64,000 nt of DNA, from assembly GCA_002377695.1 (NCBI GenBank), contig DFQH01000006.1, forward strand, positions 1-64,000, read 5' to 3'. Numbering within the stretch: position 1 is the first letter of the stretch; the number at the start of each line of letters is the position of its first letter. The position numbers were made by a program, and so were the translations under genes. A model generated the notes under the pieces. That model saw nothing but the letters and a program-made list of their open reading frames with translations. It did no database searches and was not told the origin of the DNA. Source of the DNA: Citromicrobium sp. UBA3494 (lineage in GTDB: Bacteria > Pseudomonadota > Alphaproteobacteria > Sphingomonadales > Sphingomonadaceae). Shown one piece after another: positions 1-8,483 of this stretch.

Positions 1-456
1 GAGGGAAGCTGGGGGTCACGTCACATTTTCAAAGATCGCAGCGCATTTGGGCAAGCATTAGATAAAGCGCTCAAGGCAGGTGATGTCAAAGTTAGAGCGC
101 CACTAAAGAAGGCGATTTTGGCAGCGTTAGCTGAACGTGATGAAGCGGCGGAAATTTGCAGAGACAGTCAGGGGCAACCGGAACCTGACCCAGACCTGCG
201 GGATCACGAGCAAATTGGCCTTCATCAAAACGTCGAAGAATACTTTGATGCGGAAATACACCCATTCTCGCCTGAATCTTGGATTGATCAAACTTATGTC
301 GACGCCAAAGACAAGAAGGTTGGTCGCATTGGATATGAAATTCCGTTCAACCGTCACTTCTATTCCTTCGAGCGCCCTCAGACCGTTGCAGAAATAGATA
401 GGTCACTTGGAGAGTTAAGGGATACGGTCGCAGATTTGCTGAAGGAGGTCGCATGA
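1..456 (+). CDS. hsdM: Type I restriction-modification methyltransferase subunit HsdM, C-terminal fragment
   Basis: The frame is open from the first base, so the gene begins outside the window; 151 codons remain. The C-terminal part carries the DKKVGRIGYEIPFNRHFY block followed by a P-x-T-V-A-E-I-D stretch, typical of the end of HsdM subunits that methylate adenine in complex with HsdS. The catalytic NPPF and AdoMet motifs would lie upstream and cannot be checked. The stop codon overlaps the hsdS start as ATGA, so the two are translationally coupled. Identity rests on the C-terminal motif and on hsdS and hsdR following directly. Confidence 0.85.
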   Translation, partial: EGSWGSRHIFKDRSAFGQALDKALKAGDVKVRAPLKKAILAALAERDEAAEICRDSQGQPEPDPDLRDHEQIGLHQNVEEYFDAEIHPFSPESWIDQTYVDAKDKKVGRIGYEIPFNRHFYSFERPQTVAEIDRSLGELRDTVADLLKEVA

Positions 457-1187
457 CCATAACCCTTCAAGAGCAAGTCTCAGGTTATAATCCACCAGAA
501 CACTGGCAGCCGCAAAAGCTGAAATACATTTTGCGATTGAGGAAAGGTAATAAGAACGATGGCCTGACTGAGAAAAATCTCCTTTCTCTCAGCTATGGCA
601 ACATTATCCGCAAAGATATTGAACAGACCGAGGGCTTGGTTCCAGCTTCTTACGAAGGATACCAAATTGTAGAGCCAGGAGATATCGTACTGCGCTTGAC
701 CGATCTTCAGAACGACAAGCGTAGTCTCCGCCAAGGGCTGGTTCGAGAACGCGGAATTGTCACATCGGCCTATGATGCTGTTTACTCTGGACCAGAACAT
801 GATCCCGAGTTCTGGTATTTCTTCCTCTACGCTCTCGACATCATGAAGTACTATTATTCTCTTGGTGGAGGGGTCCGGCAGTCGATTAGCTTCAAGGATT
901 TTCCGAACGCGTGGATTTTGGCCCCAGATAAGAGCGAGCAGGAGGCTATCGTACTCGAGTTGAAGAAGTCCTTAGAAGCGATGAATTCAATTGTGGCGCT
1001 TATCGGCGGGAATAGGTCGGCTCAGGTCGCCGAGCCCGACTCTTTGCTCGATTTTCTGAATAAGCGAAAGCAGGCTGTAATCGTCCAAGGTATTATGGCT
1101 CCACAAATGTCCGAAGAGTTCAAGATTTCTGATGAGGCGCTTCGCCAAGCTGTCTCTTCTCAAAAGGACCTTCCAGGGGGGCTATGA
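453..1187 (+). CDS. hsdS: Type I restriction-modification specificity subunit HsdS, half-length
   Basis: This 244-aa protein should choose the DNA target for the HsdM/HsdR complex. It shows one target-recognition domain (about residues 1-160) and one conserved helical spacer (about 160-225, ending in a RKQAVIVQGIM motif like the LxxxVxGxI end of HsdS repeats). Usual HsdS proteins have two such units and about 400-450 residues, so this is a half subunit. A strong AAGGAGG site lies 5 bases before the ATG, and the gene overlaps hsdM (ATGA) and hsdR (ATGA). No frameshifted second half is visible because hsdR begins at once. Half subunits of other type I systems are known to act as dimers; that it does so here is inference. 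Confidence 0.85.
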   Translation: MTITLQEQVSGYNPPEHWQPQKLKYILRLRKGNKNDGLTEKNLLSLSYGNIIRKDIEQTEGLVPASYEGYQIVEPGDIVLRLTDLQNDKRSLRQGLVRERGIVTSAYDAVYSGPEHDPEFWYFFLYALDIMKYYYSLGGGVRQSISFKDFPNAWILAPDKSEQEAIVLELKKSLEAMNSIVALIGGNRSAQVAEPDSLLDFLNKRKQAVIVQGIMAPQMSEEFKISDEALRQAVSSQKDLPGGL

Positions 1188-4100
1188 TGAACCAGCATAC
1201 GGCCTCAAACCTTCACAAAGAAGATGTGCTTCAGGAGCACTTGATCGAGCAGCTTGTCTCGACCCAAGAATTCGAGAGGCGCGTAGGCTCGGAGAAGAGC
1301 CGCACTTACGAAAGCGAAATTCACTTCGATAGGTCGCTCGCTATGGATCGCGAGCTTGTTCTGAGATTCCTCAAAGGCACTCAAGCGGGAGCCTGGGAAA
1401 AGCTCGAACAACACTACACGGGCTCCGCAGAAGACGTCTTTTTCAAGCAGCTCGATAGGGCTCTGAAAGATCGAGGCCTTCTTGATGTTCTTCGTCAGGG
1501 CATAAAAATCGTTCCAGGTATACCGTTCGTGCTTTGCTACTTCCGACCTGCCAGCGCGTTGGAGCCAAAGCGTATCGCTGAGTATGAAGCGAACATTCTC
1601 AGCGTCATGGATGAGGTTGCTTACTCAGAAAAGAACGGCAACCGCATCGACGTTGTTCTCTTCCTAAATGGCCTTCCGATTGCGACAATCGAAGCGAAGA
1701 ACCTCCTTACCGGAACCACATTCAGACACGCTGAAAAGCAATACCGCGCAGATCGTTCGCCTGCTGGCGAGCCGCTCCTTACTTTCAAACGTGGTGCGCT
1801 CGTTCACTTCGCAATTGACGAAGATAATGTGTCGATGACGACGCGCCTACAGAACGGGAAAACCCGTTTCCTTCCATTCAACCGTGGGCGTGATGGCGGC
1901 GCAGGAAACCCTGACGTCGAGAACGAGCACCGCATCGCTTATCTGTATAGCGATGGTGATTGGGGAACCGCGATCTTCTCGCGCCCTGTTTTGATCGACA
2001 TTATCGGTCAGTTCATGACGCTTGAAACCAACGGGAAGAGTGAGGTTCTTATTTTCCCGCGCTTCCAGCAGCTTGACGCTGTTCGCAAGATCATGGCTCA
2101 CGCCAAAGCGCATGGTGCTGGTCAAAATTATCTAGTCCAACACTCCGCTGGTTCAGGAAAGTCCAACACCATCGGTTGGCTCGCACACCACGCCATCAAT
2201 CTTCATGATGGAGATGACGCTCAGGTATTCCATACCGCGATCATCGTAACAGACCGGATTGTCTTAGATCGGCAGCTTCAAAACACGGTATCTCAGTTTG
2301 AACAGACGCAGGGCGTCGTCAAGAAGATCGACGGCACGTCGAAGCAGCTAAAAGATGCGATTGCAAAGGGCGCTCGTATCATTGTCACGACGATCCAAAA
2401 ATTCTCGACCGACCACTTGAAAGAGCTGTCTGGACAAGGCGCTCGAAATTTCGCCGTCATCATCGACGAGGCGCACTCCAGCCAGTCGGGCAAAAGCGCA
2501 CAAGCCATGACCGACGCACTTACACGCGAGGCTTCATCGAGCGACGACATCGAGGACCTGATTGCTGAATACCAAAAGGCTCGCGGCCCTCAGTCCAACA
2601 TCAGCTTCTTTGCGTTCACAGCTACACCGCGAAATGTGACGCTAGAGCGTTTTGGAATTGCAGGGCCAGATGGCCTTCCTCAACCTTTCCATCTCTACTC
2701 GATGCGACAGGCGATTGAAGAGGATTTCATTCTGGACGTGCTCCAGAATTACATGACCTACAAAGCCTATTATCAGCTTGAAAAGACCATCGAAGACGAC
2801 CCAGAGCTGAGCGGGCGACGAGGCCAGCGAAAGGTTGCCAGATACGCCAACCTGCATGCGACTGCGATCGGTCAGAAGGTCGAGATCATCGTCGAGCATT
2901 TCCGCCGCCACGTGATGGGGATGCTGAACGGCCAAGCCAAAGCCATGATCGTCACTCAGAGCAGAGAGCATGCTCTCCGCTATTATTTCGGCGTCAAGAA
3001 ATACATTCGCGAACAAGGATATGAAGACCTGAAAGCGCTTGTTGCATTTTCAGGCGATCTGGAACTGGATGGGGAGACCTACACAGAGGCGGACCTAAAC
3101 GACTTCTCCGAAACCGAACTCCCAGGGCGCTTTGACGGCTTCAAGCCAGATGGCACTCCATATCCGACCACGTATCAAATCCTCATTGTCGCAGAGAAAT
3201 ATCAGACGGGCTTCGATCAGCCCAAGCTCTGCGCAATGTACGTGGATCGCAAGTTGGCAGGCCTTCAAGCCGTTCAGACACTATCTCGACTAAATCGAAC
3301 ACGCGCTGGCAAGACAGAGACTTTCATTCTCGATTTTCAGAACACTATCGAGGACATCCAAGAGGCGTTCAAACCGTTCTACGAAGCTACAACGGTTGAA
3401 GCCATGTCAGACCCCAACATGGTCTATGACCTCGAGGGCAGGCTCTTCAAATTTGGGTACTTAGACAAAGACGAGATCGAGCGTTTCGCTGAAACCTATT
3501 TCCGTGGGGCATTGAGCGGGGCCGATCGAGCCCGATTAGAGGGCTTGGTCAGGCAAGCGGTAGGCCGCTTTGAAGCAGATGACGATGAAGGCCGACAGGA
3601 GGAGTTTCGTCAGCTTCTGCGAAGCTTCGCACGGTTCTACAGCTTCATCGCACAGATTATGAGCCTAGAGGACACTAGTCTCGAAAAGCTGGCATCCTAT
3701 GGCAATTGGCTTGGCCGACTCCTGCCGAACCGCGAAGTCCCGCCAGAGATTGAAATCACTGACGAGATGCTCCGGTTGCAAGCGTTCAAGGTAGAGCAAA
3801 AGGAAGCCGGCAGCGCCTCGCTTAGTGCTGGCGATGCCGAAGCATTAAAGGCGATTAGCGAGTTTGGCGCGAAACCCTACACCGAGGATGAGAAGAAAGA
3901 GCTCTCCGAGATTCTTGAGGCCTTCAACGAACGTCACGGCACGGATTTCACGGAAGCGGACATGATCCGATTTGAGCAAGTGAACCGAGAAATTCTCGAT
4001 GAAGATATGAGCGAAATGCTCAGAAATAATCCGCCTGATGTCGTCTATTCCGCGTTTCGCGATGCCTTTTTCCAAGGCGCGATCCGCATGTTCCAACGTG

Positions 4101-4210
4101 ACAATGAAATGCGAAATATCGTGCTTACCGATGCAGAGGCCCGCGACAAGGCCACGCGGCACTTCTTCAATCGTGCGTTGCGTGAAGTGCGTGAGGAGGG
4201 ACGGCCATGA
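1184..4210 (+). CDS. hsdR: Type I restriction endonuclease subunit HsdR
   Basis: This 1008-aa motor and nuclease subunit translocates DNA using ATP and cleaves unmethylated DNA as part of the HsdRMS complex. An N-terminal PD-(D/E)xK nuclease site is visible (Asp near 155, then E-A-K at about 170-172). The SF2 helicase has Walker A HSAGSGKS near 320-327, a DEAH box near 427 and a late QTLSRLNRTR motif VI. Length is normal for the family and all motor motifs are intact, so the subunit looks functional. The start overlaps the hsdS stop (ATGA) after a run of G that can serve as ribosome site. Its stop overlaps the next gene in the same way. Confidence 0.95.
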   Translation: MMNQHTASNLHKEDVLQEHLIEQLVSTQEFERRVGSEKSRTYESEIHFDRSLAMDRELVLRFLKGTQAGAWEKLEQHYTGSAEDVFFKQLDRALKDRGLLDVLRQGIKIVPGIPFVLCYFRPASALEPKRIAEYEANILSVMDEVAYSEKNGNRIDVVLFLNGLPIATIEAKNLLTGTTFRHAEKQYRADRSPAGEPLLTFKRGALVHFAIDEDNVSMTTRLQNGKTRFLPFNRGRDGGAGNPDVENEHRIAYLYSDGDWGTAIFSRPVLIDIIGQFMTLETNGKSEVLIFPRFQQLDAVRKIMAHAKAHGAGQNYLVQHSAGSGKSNTIGWLAHHAINLHDGDDAQVFHTAIIVTDRIVLDRQLQNTVSQFEQTQGVVKKIDGTSKQLKDAIAKGARIIVTTIQKFSTDHLKELSGQGARNFAVIIDEAHSSQSGKSAQAMTDALTREASSSDDIEDLIAEYQKARGPQSNISFFAFTATPRNVTLERFGIAGPDGLPQPFHLYSMRQAIEEDFILDVLQNYMTYKAYYQLEKTIEDDPELSGRRGQRKVARYANLHATAIGQKVEIIVEHFRRHVMGMLNGQAKAMIVTQSREHALRYYFGVKKYIREQGYEDLKALVAFSGDLELDGETYTEADLNDFSETELPGRFDGFKPDGTPYPTTYQILIVAEKYQTGFDQPKLCAMYVDRKLAGLQAVQTLSRLNRTRAGKTETFILDFQNTIEDIQEAFKPFYEATTVEAMSDPNMVYDLEGRLFKFGYLDKDEIERFAETYFRGALSGADRARLEGLVRQAVGRFEADDDEGRQEEFRQLLRSFARFYSFIAQIMSLEDTSLEKLASYGNWLGRLLPNREVPPEIEITDEMLRLQAFKVEQKEAGSASLSAGDAEALKAISEFGAKPYTEDEKKELSEILEAFNERHGTDFTEADMIRFEQVNREILDEDMSEMLRNNPPDVVYSAFRDAFFQGAIRMFQRDNEMRNIVLTDAEARDKATRHFFNRALREVREEGRP

Positions 4211-5202
4211 GGCAGCATGTAGCTACATTCGCTAATTTCGTTTGCCGTTTCGGCGGCGAAAAAGTCATGCTTGATTACATCGATGAGATTGTGATTCCTG
4301 CATTCGTCGATGACAAAATGATCCGAAGCTATGGCCGCACGCACTTCTTCTTCTACGAAACAAAGTTGGTGGTCCTGGACGACAATCCTGAACAGCCTGT
4401 TATGGGCATATCAGGCCGCTTCATTAAAAACACACAGCTGACGCGTGAGCAGATTTTTGACCGTGAGAAGGGCCTAGTCCAAGATGAAGCGTCAATGCCC
4501 TCGGCCCCTTCTGCATTCTTCATATTGGTCTTGGATACACATCGACTAATCTACTTTCCTGAGACTGCGCATGCGCCTGACCTAAGCGCATTTCGATCCA
4601 CCGCCTTATCCTTCATTCGCAAGAAGCACTCTGACTTTATCAACCGGCGATACGTTGAACTTCGTAAAAGCGAAAACAAGGTCACCAAGAAGCAGCTTAA
4701 CATCGATCATCCATCACCCACGTTGGAGGTGGTTCCGATCTCGGGCGACGACGAAATCTCGGAATTTGTTCGGCGTTATGGCGTCCTCAAGAAAATCGAA
4801 ATGCGGCTCATCGAGCCCAATGACGAGATCGATGGCAAAGAACTTTTCGACGATATTCGAAGTTACCTTGGTCCGCTAAATCCTGACACGACAAAGCTCG
4901 AAATCCGAAATTCTGACGGCCTCGACATCGATGAAGCCGTCCCAAAGATTAAGGAAGCAACCGAAACAGCAAATCAGGAAGTGAAGCTCAGCGGTACGGA
5001 CCAAGATGGGAATAGGCTTACAGGTGACAACCACTCATTCAAAGTTGGTGCTCCGATTGAGACCATCCCTCCCACCCGTAAAGGCCTTACAGATAAGCTG
5101 TACTCCACCTTTCAGTCTCTCAAGACCTCTGGGGTGATTAAGGTCGGGACATCGACCGCTACTGTCACTGGGGTCATGAAAAAGCTGAAAGATCTAATGT
5201 GA
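4207..5202 (+). CDS. Unassigned 331-aa protein coupled to the type I R-M operon
   Basis: I do not recognise this protein with certainty. It overlaps the hsdR stop by ATGA and is followed one base later by a membrane-protein gene, so it belongs to the operon. It has no signal peptide or membrane segment. The middle (about 95-150) holds an FFILVLDTHRLIYFPE strand pattern, then a helix and a KKIEMRLIEPND motif near 200; the C-terminus is Gly/Thr-rich and ends in basic helices. The pattern faintly recalls DUF4747-type proteins of phage-defence regions, but this is from memory and weak. Kiwa KwaB is another hypothesis because of the membrane partner. Context, not sequence, suggests a defence role. 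Confidence 0.6.
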   Translation: MRQHVATFANFVCRFGGEKVMLDYIDEIVIPAFVDDKMIRSYGRTHFFFYETKLVVLDDNPEQPVMGISGRFIKNTQLTREQIFDREKGLVQDEASMPSAPSAFFILVLDTHRLIYFPETAHAPDLSAFRSTALSFIRKKHSDFINRRYVELRKSENKVTKKQLNIDHPSPTLEVVPISGDDEISEFVRRYGVLKKIEMRLIEPNDEIDGKELFDDIRSYLGPLNPDTTKLEIRNSDGLDIDEAVPKIKEATETANQEVKLSGTDQDGNRLTGDNHSFKVGAPIETIPPTRKGLTDKLYSTFQSLKTSGVIKVGTSTATVTGVMKKLKDLM

Positions 5203-5203
5203 G

Positions 5204-5878
5204 ATGAGCACCGATTGGAAGGACGAGATATTTGCTCAAAAGAGCCTCTGGGAGGTATATCGCACGTCCAGATCGGCCTTACCTAGGCCAAGAATTAACA
5301 CTCAAATTTTTTGGACTTCCGTCGCGATTGTGGCGGCGTTCCTCGTTTCCTTGGCCGTAGACGGCGGTGAAAACTTCACTGACCAAGATGCGGTCTCTTT
5401 TCTCCGCTTCGTCGCAGGTCAAGGAACCTCTCTTTCAATCGGTATCTTGGGCTTTTTGGTTGCTGGCTTTGCGATATTCGCGAGCGTAACTCGTGCAGAG
5501 CTATTCATAACCCTCGCAAAAATTCCATATAAACGCGATGGTGTGGAAACAGGAATCAATCGCCTGCAATTCGTCTTCTTCAACTTCATGAACGTTTTTA
5601 CGGTCTACATTGGCCTCTTGGCGTTGTGTCTCGTTATCGTTGTTTTTTTTGCTGATCGATCGCCATTGCTAGTGGCGGCTTCGAACACAGTATCACCACA
5701 TCCACTCGTCCCTATCTTGGCGATTGGCTCAATTACATGCTTGCTTCTCCTGGCGCTCGTTACGGCGATCTTGAAGCTGAAGTCTTTTGTTTGGAATTTG
5801 TATCAAACGGTTCTGGTGACCATCGCGACGGAAGCCCAAATTGCCGAGCTCGAAGCTGCTCCTGACACCGAAGAATAG
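5204..5878 (+). CDS. Four-helix membrane protein, partner of the preceding gene
   Basis: This 224-aa protein has four clear hydrophobic segments (about residues 35-52, 75-95, 124-149 and 168-190), a charged N-terminus of about 30 residues and an acidic C-terminal tail after a predicted helix (about 195-224). No enzyme motif is visible. The start ATG lies one base after the stop of the 331-aa protein, so the two are almost certainly co-translated and act together. Small multi-helix membrane proteins are common effectors or anchors in two-gene anti-phage modules; that role here is inference from position. No start further upstream is reasonable. Codon use matches the rest of the island. Confidence 0.65.
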   Translation: MSTDWKDEIFAQKSLWEVYRTSRSALPRPRINTQIFWTSVAIVAAFLVSLAVDGGENFTDQDAVSFLRFVAGQGTSLSIGILGFLVAGFAIFASVTRAELFITLAKIPYKRDGVETGINRLQFVFFNFMNVFTVYIGLLALCLVIVVFFADRSPLLVAASNTVSPHPLVPILAIGSITCLLLLALVTAILKLKSFVWNLYQTVLVTIATEAQIAELEAAPDTEE

Positions 5879-6709
5879 TCTATCCTTGTCGTTGCCTTCG
5901 GCCCGCGCTCTATGCGTATTGCACGCACCGAGCCTGTCGTCTCGGCCCATTCGGGTGACGATCGCTAACGGAATTGGCAAGGTCAATGTGAGCCTATGAG
6001 CATCTCTACAAACGAACGAATTCTGTCCCAATAAATCTGCGTAGGCGAGAAGCTACGCGCCAAGTTTGGAGCTTCTTTGCAATCTTTGACACGCCCAGAT
6101 GCGATCTGCCGCAGTGCCGCCAATGCGCTCAGAAAAGTCTGGTGCGAGGGTTGCCCGCACCGACATTCTCGATAGCCATCGTACTCCGAAACTCGGCCCA
6201 AATTTTCCATGAATCTGAGAATCTCGGAGCTCCTTGCCATACCTCTTCGGTACGCCAGAAAGACCCACGTTCGGTCGCAATCCATCTTTTTCGTGCGGCA
6301 TTTTCGGCAGACGATCTCTCTATCTTTCAACAGAGGATTTCCATCTTGCTAAGGCCAGTTGGTAGCCTTGGGCCGATTTCGCCTAGAGTCCCGCTCTGTC
6401 CCGATCAAATCCACATGCTCCCGCTCCAAAAATAAGGCAAAAAAGTCAGTACATTGGACGGTTCTTCCAAGTTGCCGGAGCATCCCGCGCATATTGGAAC
6501 TTGACAGCACACCGTACCCCGCGAATTCGGGACCTATCTACCTATTATCATTGCGACATTGCGGTTTGGGCGAAAGTCACCCGTCTACGAGTTGAGCGGG
6601 TTTGCACCGAACCACTGGCAACTCGCTTCACGATAAGCATCTGTAAAAGCGCGGTATTTCGTCGCACTCGCGCGGGTCGCAGAAGAGTTACGGATTTTGA
6701 GGCAATCGC
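5879..6709. other. Weakly coding island spacer
   Basis: About 0.8 kb between the restriction operon and the convergent integrase gene. I see no recognisable gene, no tRNA and no repeat. Several short frames exist on both strands; only the minus-strand frame at 5983-6330 reads at all like a protein. The tail (about 6436-6709) holds nothing I can name. Confidence 0.5.
5983..6330 (-). CDS. Possible small cysteine-containing hypothetical protein (doubtful)
   Basis: A 115-codon frame beginning at a TTG codon; an in-frame stop seven codons upstream prevents a longer N-terminus with an ATG. The product would begin with a C-x-x-C pair (CRKC) and have a CRCG motif about 45 residues later, which could bind zinc, but no family is recognised. 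A GGAAA stretch lies about 10 bases before the TTG. It is listed because its residue mix is more protein-like than the competing frames. It may equally be chance or the remnant of an island gene. Confidence 0.25.
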   Translation of the reverse strand: MKDREIVCRKCRTKKMDCDRTWVFLAYRRGMARSSEILRFMENLGRVSEYDGYRECRCGQPSHQTFLSALAALRQIASGRVKDCKEAPNLARSFSPTQIYWDRIRSFVEMLIGSH

Positions 6710-7939
6710 TCAGCGCTTCGCGGTTTTGATCGGCACCACCTGAGCCCCTGCTCGAAGCTTATCGAGGTAGTCGCTCCACCATTGCGCCATCTTCACGCGC
6801 TCTTTCCAGTGGGCGCCGCGATGATAGGCGGCGCGGACCTTGTCGCTGTCGCCGTGGGCCAAGGCGCGCTCGATGGCGTCGGGATTCCACTTGCCGCTTT
6901 CGTTGAGCAACGTGGACGCCATCGCCCGGAAGCCGTGGGCGGTCATTTCATCGGTGGTGTAACCTAGGCGACGCAGGCCAGCGTTGATTGTGTTGTCACT
7001 CATCGGACGCCTGCGAGTGCGGACGGACGGGAAGACATAGCCCTTAGGACCGGTCAGCAGTTGGGCCTCCTCCAGTATCTTGATCGCCTGGCGTGAGAGC
7101 GGGACGAGGTGGTCCTTGCGCATCTTCGTTTTGATGGCCGGGATCGTCCACAACGCGCCATCAAAGTCGAATTCGCTCCATTCTGCATGGCGAAGCTCGC
7201 CCGGCCTGACAAACACATGTGGAGCGAGTTGCATGGCAAGCTTGGTGATCGGTTGGCCTTCGTAGCCATCGATTGCTCGAAGCAACTCCCCAGCCCCGTC
7301 AGGATCAAGGACCGCGCCGTAATGCGTCACGGTAGGGTTCATCAGCGCACCCCTCAAATCGCGTGTGGGATCGGATTTGAGGCGCGCTGTGGCGACCGCA
7401 TAGCGAAAGACCGAACCTGCCAGTTGCAGAGTCCGTTTGGCGCTCTCCAGCTTGCCCTTGCTTTCGATCCGGCGAACGGCAGTAAGGATGTCGGCAGGCT
7501 CGATGTCTGCAATCGGCAGATTGCCAATCGAGCTGTTAAGTACCGAGAGCAGATATTCGCAGCGCTTCGCCGTGGCGGGCGCCCATGCCCGTGAACCATC
7601 ATTCCGGCGCTTCTCGCAGAACTCGGCAGCCATGGCAGCAAAGGTATTTTCGGCATCCAGCCTCGCACGCGCCTTCTCACGCTGTTTTTCGCGTGACGGG
7701 TCCTTGCCCTGTGCCATCTGCTCTCGCGCCGCATCGCGCCTTCTCCGAGCCTCAGCCAACCCAACTTCCGGGTAGGTTCCGAGACCCAGTTTCTTTTCGC
7801 GGCCATCGACGCGGTACTTCATTCGCCACAGTTTTCCGCCGCTTGGCTGGACCAGGAGGAAGAGGCCTGACGAGTCGCCCATTTTATAGGGTTTCGGACC
7901 GGCCTTTGCTTTACGAATTGAAACGTCTGTTAGCGCCAT
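6710..7939 (-). CDS. P4-type tyrosine recombinase (integrase)
   Basis: This 409-aa site-specific recombinase integrates and excises the island. The N-terminal DUF4102-type arm-binding domain (about 1-90, with MALTDVSIRKAKAGPKPYK and LGTYPEVGLAEAR) is typical of P4/CP4-like integrases. The core-binding domain follows (about 100-190), then the catalytic domain with the Arg of RPGELR, the H-G-F-R box near the C-terminal third and a late conserved A-H-G region; the Tyr falls in AAYHRGAHW. The length is normal. The gene is transcribed away from tRNA-Gly, whose 3' end is about 200 bases from the start codon. The repeats just upstream probably bind the integrase or its regulator. Confidence 0.93.
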   Translation of the reverse strand: MALTDVSIRKAKAGPKPYKMGDSSGLFLLVQPSGGKLWRMKYRVDGREKKLGLGTYPEVGLAEARRRRDAAREQMAQGKDPSREKQREKARARLDAENTFAAMAAEFCEKRRNDGSRAWAPATAKRCEYLLSVLNSSIGNLPIADIEPADILTAVRRIESKGKLESAKRTLQLAGSVFRYAVATARLKSDPTRDLRGALMNPTVTHYGAVLDPDGAGELLRAIDGYEGQPITKLAMQLAPHVFVRPGELRHAEWSEFDFDGALWTIPAIKTKMRKDHLVPLSRQAIKILEEAQLLTGPKGYVFPSVRTRRRPMSDNTINAGLRRLGYTTDEMTAHGFRAMASTLLNESGKWNPDAIERALAHGDSDKVRAAYHRGAHWKERVKMAQWWSDYLDKLRAGAQVVPIKTAKR

Positions 7940-7962
7940 GATTTCAGAGCCTTACCCGGTAT

Positions 7963-8028
7963 GTGGCCCCCAGACTGGGGGCCACTCGAATTGGCGGAAA
8001 CCCATCAGGCCCCCAAAGTGGCCCCCAT
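7963..8028. repeat. GTGGCCCCCA repeats upstream of the integrase
   Basis: A near-perfect palindrome at 7963-7985 has two 11-base arms (GTGGCCCCCAG and its complement) around a single A. A further direct copy GTGGCCCCCA stands at 8018-8027, and a partial copy GGCCCCCAAA at 8008-8016. They lie between the integrase start and the tRNA 3' end. They are candidate arm-type integrase sites or an operator of the integrase promoter. Confidence 0.6.
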
Positions 8029-8141
8029 TTCATCGGGATTTGGCGAGACTATCCGAGCAAATGCGGGATAATCGAATGCCATAAATCCCCGGATTTCCGA
8101 GGGTTTTATAGCGTTTCCGGGATGTTTTGGGAAGACGGCGC

Positions 8142-8215
8142 TGGAGCGGGTGAAGGGAATCGAACCCTCGTCGTCAGCTTGGGAAGCTGCTGCTCTACCA
8201 TTGAGCTACACCCGC
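8142..8215 (-). tRNA. tRNA-Gly (anticodon CCC)
   Basis: Read on the minus strand, the gene folds into a cloverleaf: acceptor GCGGGTG pairs with CACCCGC, the D arm is GCTC/GAGC, the anticodon loop is TTCCCAA (anticodon CCC) and the T arm is GAGGG-TTCGATT-CCCTT. Discriminator T and an encoded CCA follow (8142-8145). The lowest base pair of the anticodon stem is a G-A mismatch. Its 3' half is the presumed integration target of the island at lower coordinates. Confidence 0.93.
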
Positions 8216-8483
8216 GCTTCAATGACTTGATCGTCATCGCAAGCGATCTTTTACAGTGCTTTTTACAGCGCGAAGGCAGATGTCTTAGTTACCGGGCTGC
8301 GTCAATCGCTTTCATCTACGGATCGGTTGCGCCGGATTCTTCCGCTCGGCTCCGAGTGGCAGTTCATGCTGTCATCTCGCAATCCTTGGCGGAGCGGCGA
8401 CAGCTTCGCGCGCAGACCCCGGCTATCCACCCAACCCGACTCCAGTCTGTTCACCCGATCACTGGGTGGGATAGAGCTGGTGA

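Larger units (their letters stand above)
1..8145. mobile_element. Right end of a genomic island integrated at tRNA-Gly
   Basis: The stretch runs from the left window edge to the 3' end of a tRNA-Gly gene. It holds a type I restriction-modification operon, two unassigned genes, a poorly coding spacer and a P4-type integrase placed next to the tRNA 3' end and transcribed away from it. Codon use and base composition up to about 6.7 kb are clearly less GC-rich than the rest of the window. Integrase beside the tRNA 3' end is the classical arrangement of tRNA-targeting islands. The other attachment site is not visible and is presumed to lie left of the window, so island size is unknown. Confidence 0.65.

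Noticed and set aside
6595..6624. GAGCGGGT...CCGAACC resembling the tRNA-Gly 3' end as a second attachment site
   Set aside because: The similarity is short and broken; a real attachment repeat should be a long exact copy. The second site is more likely outside the window.
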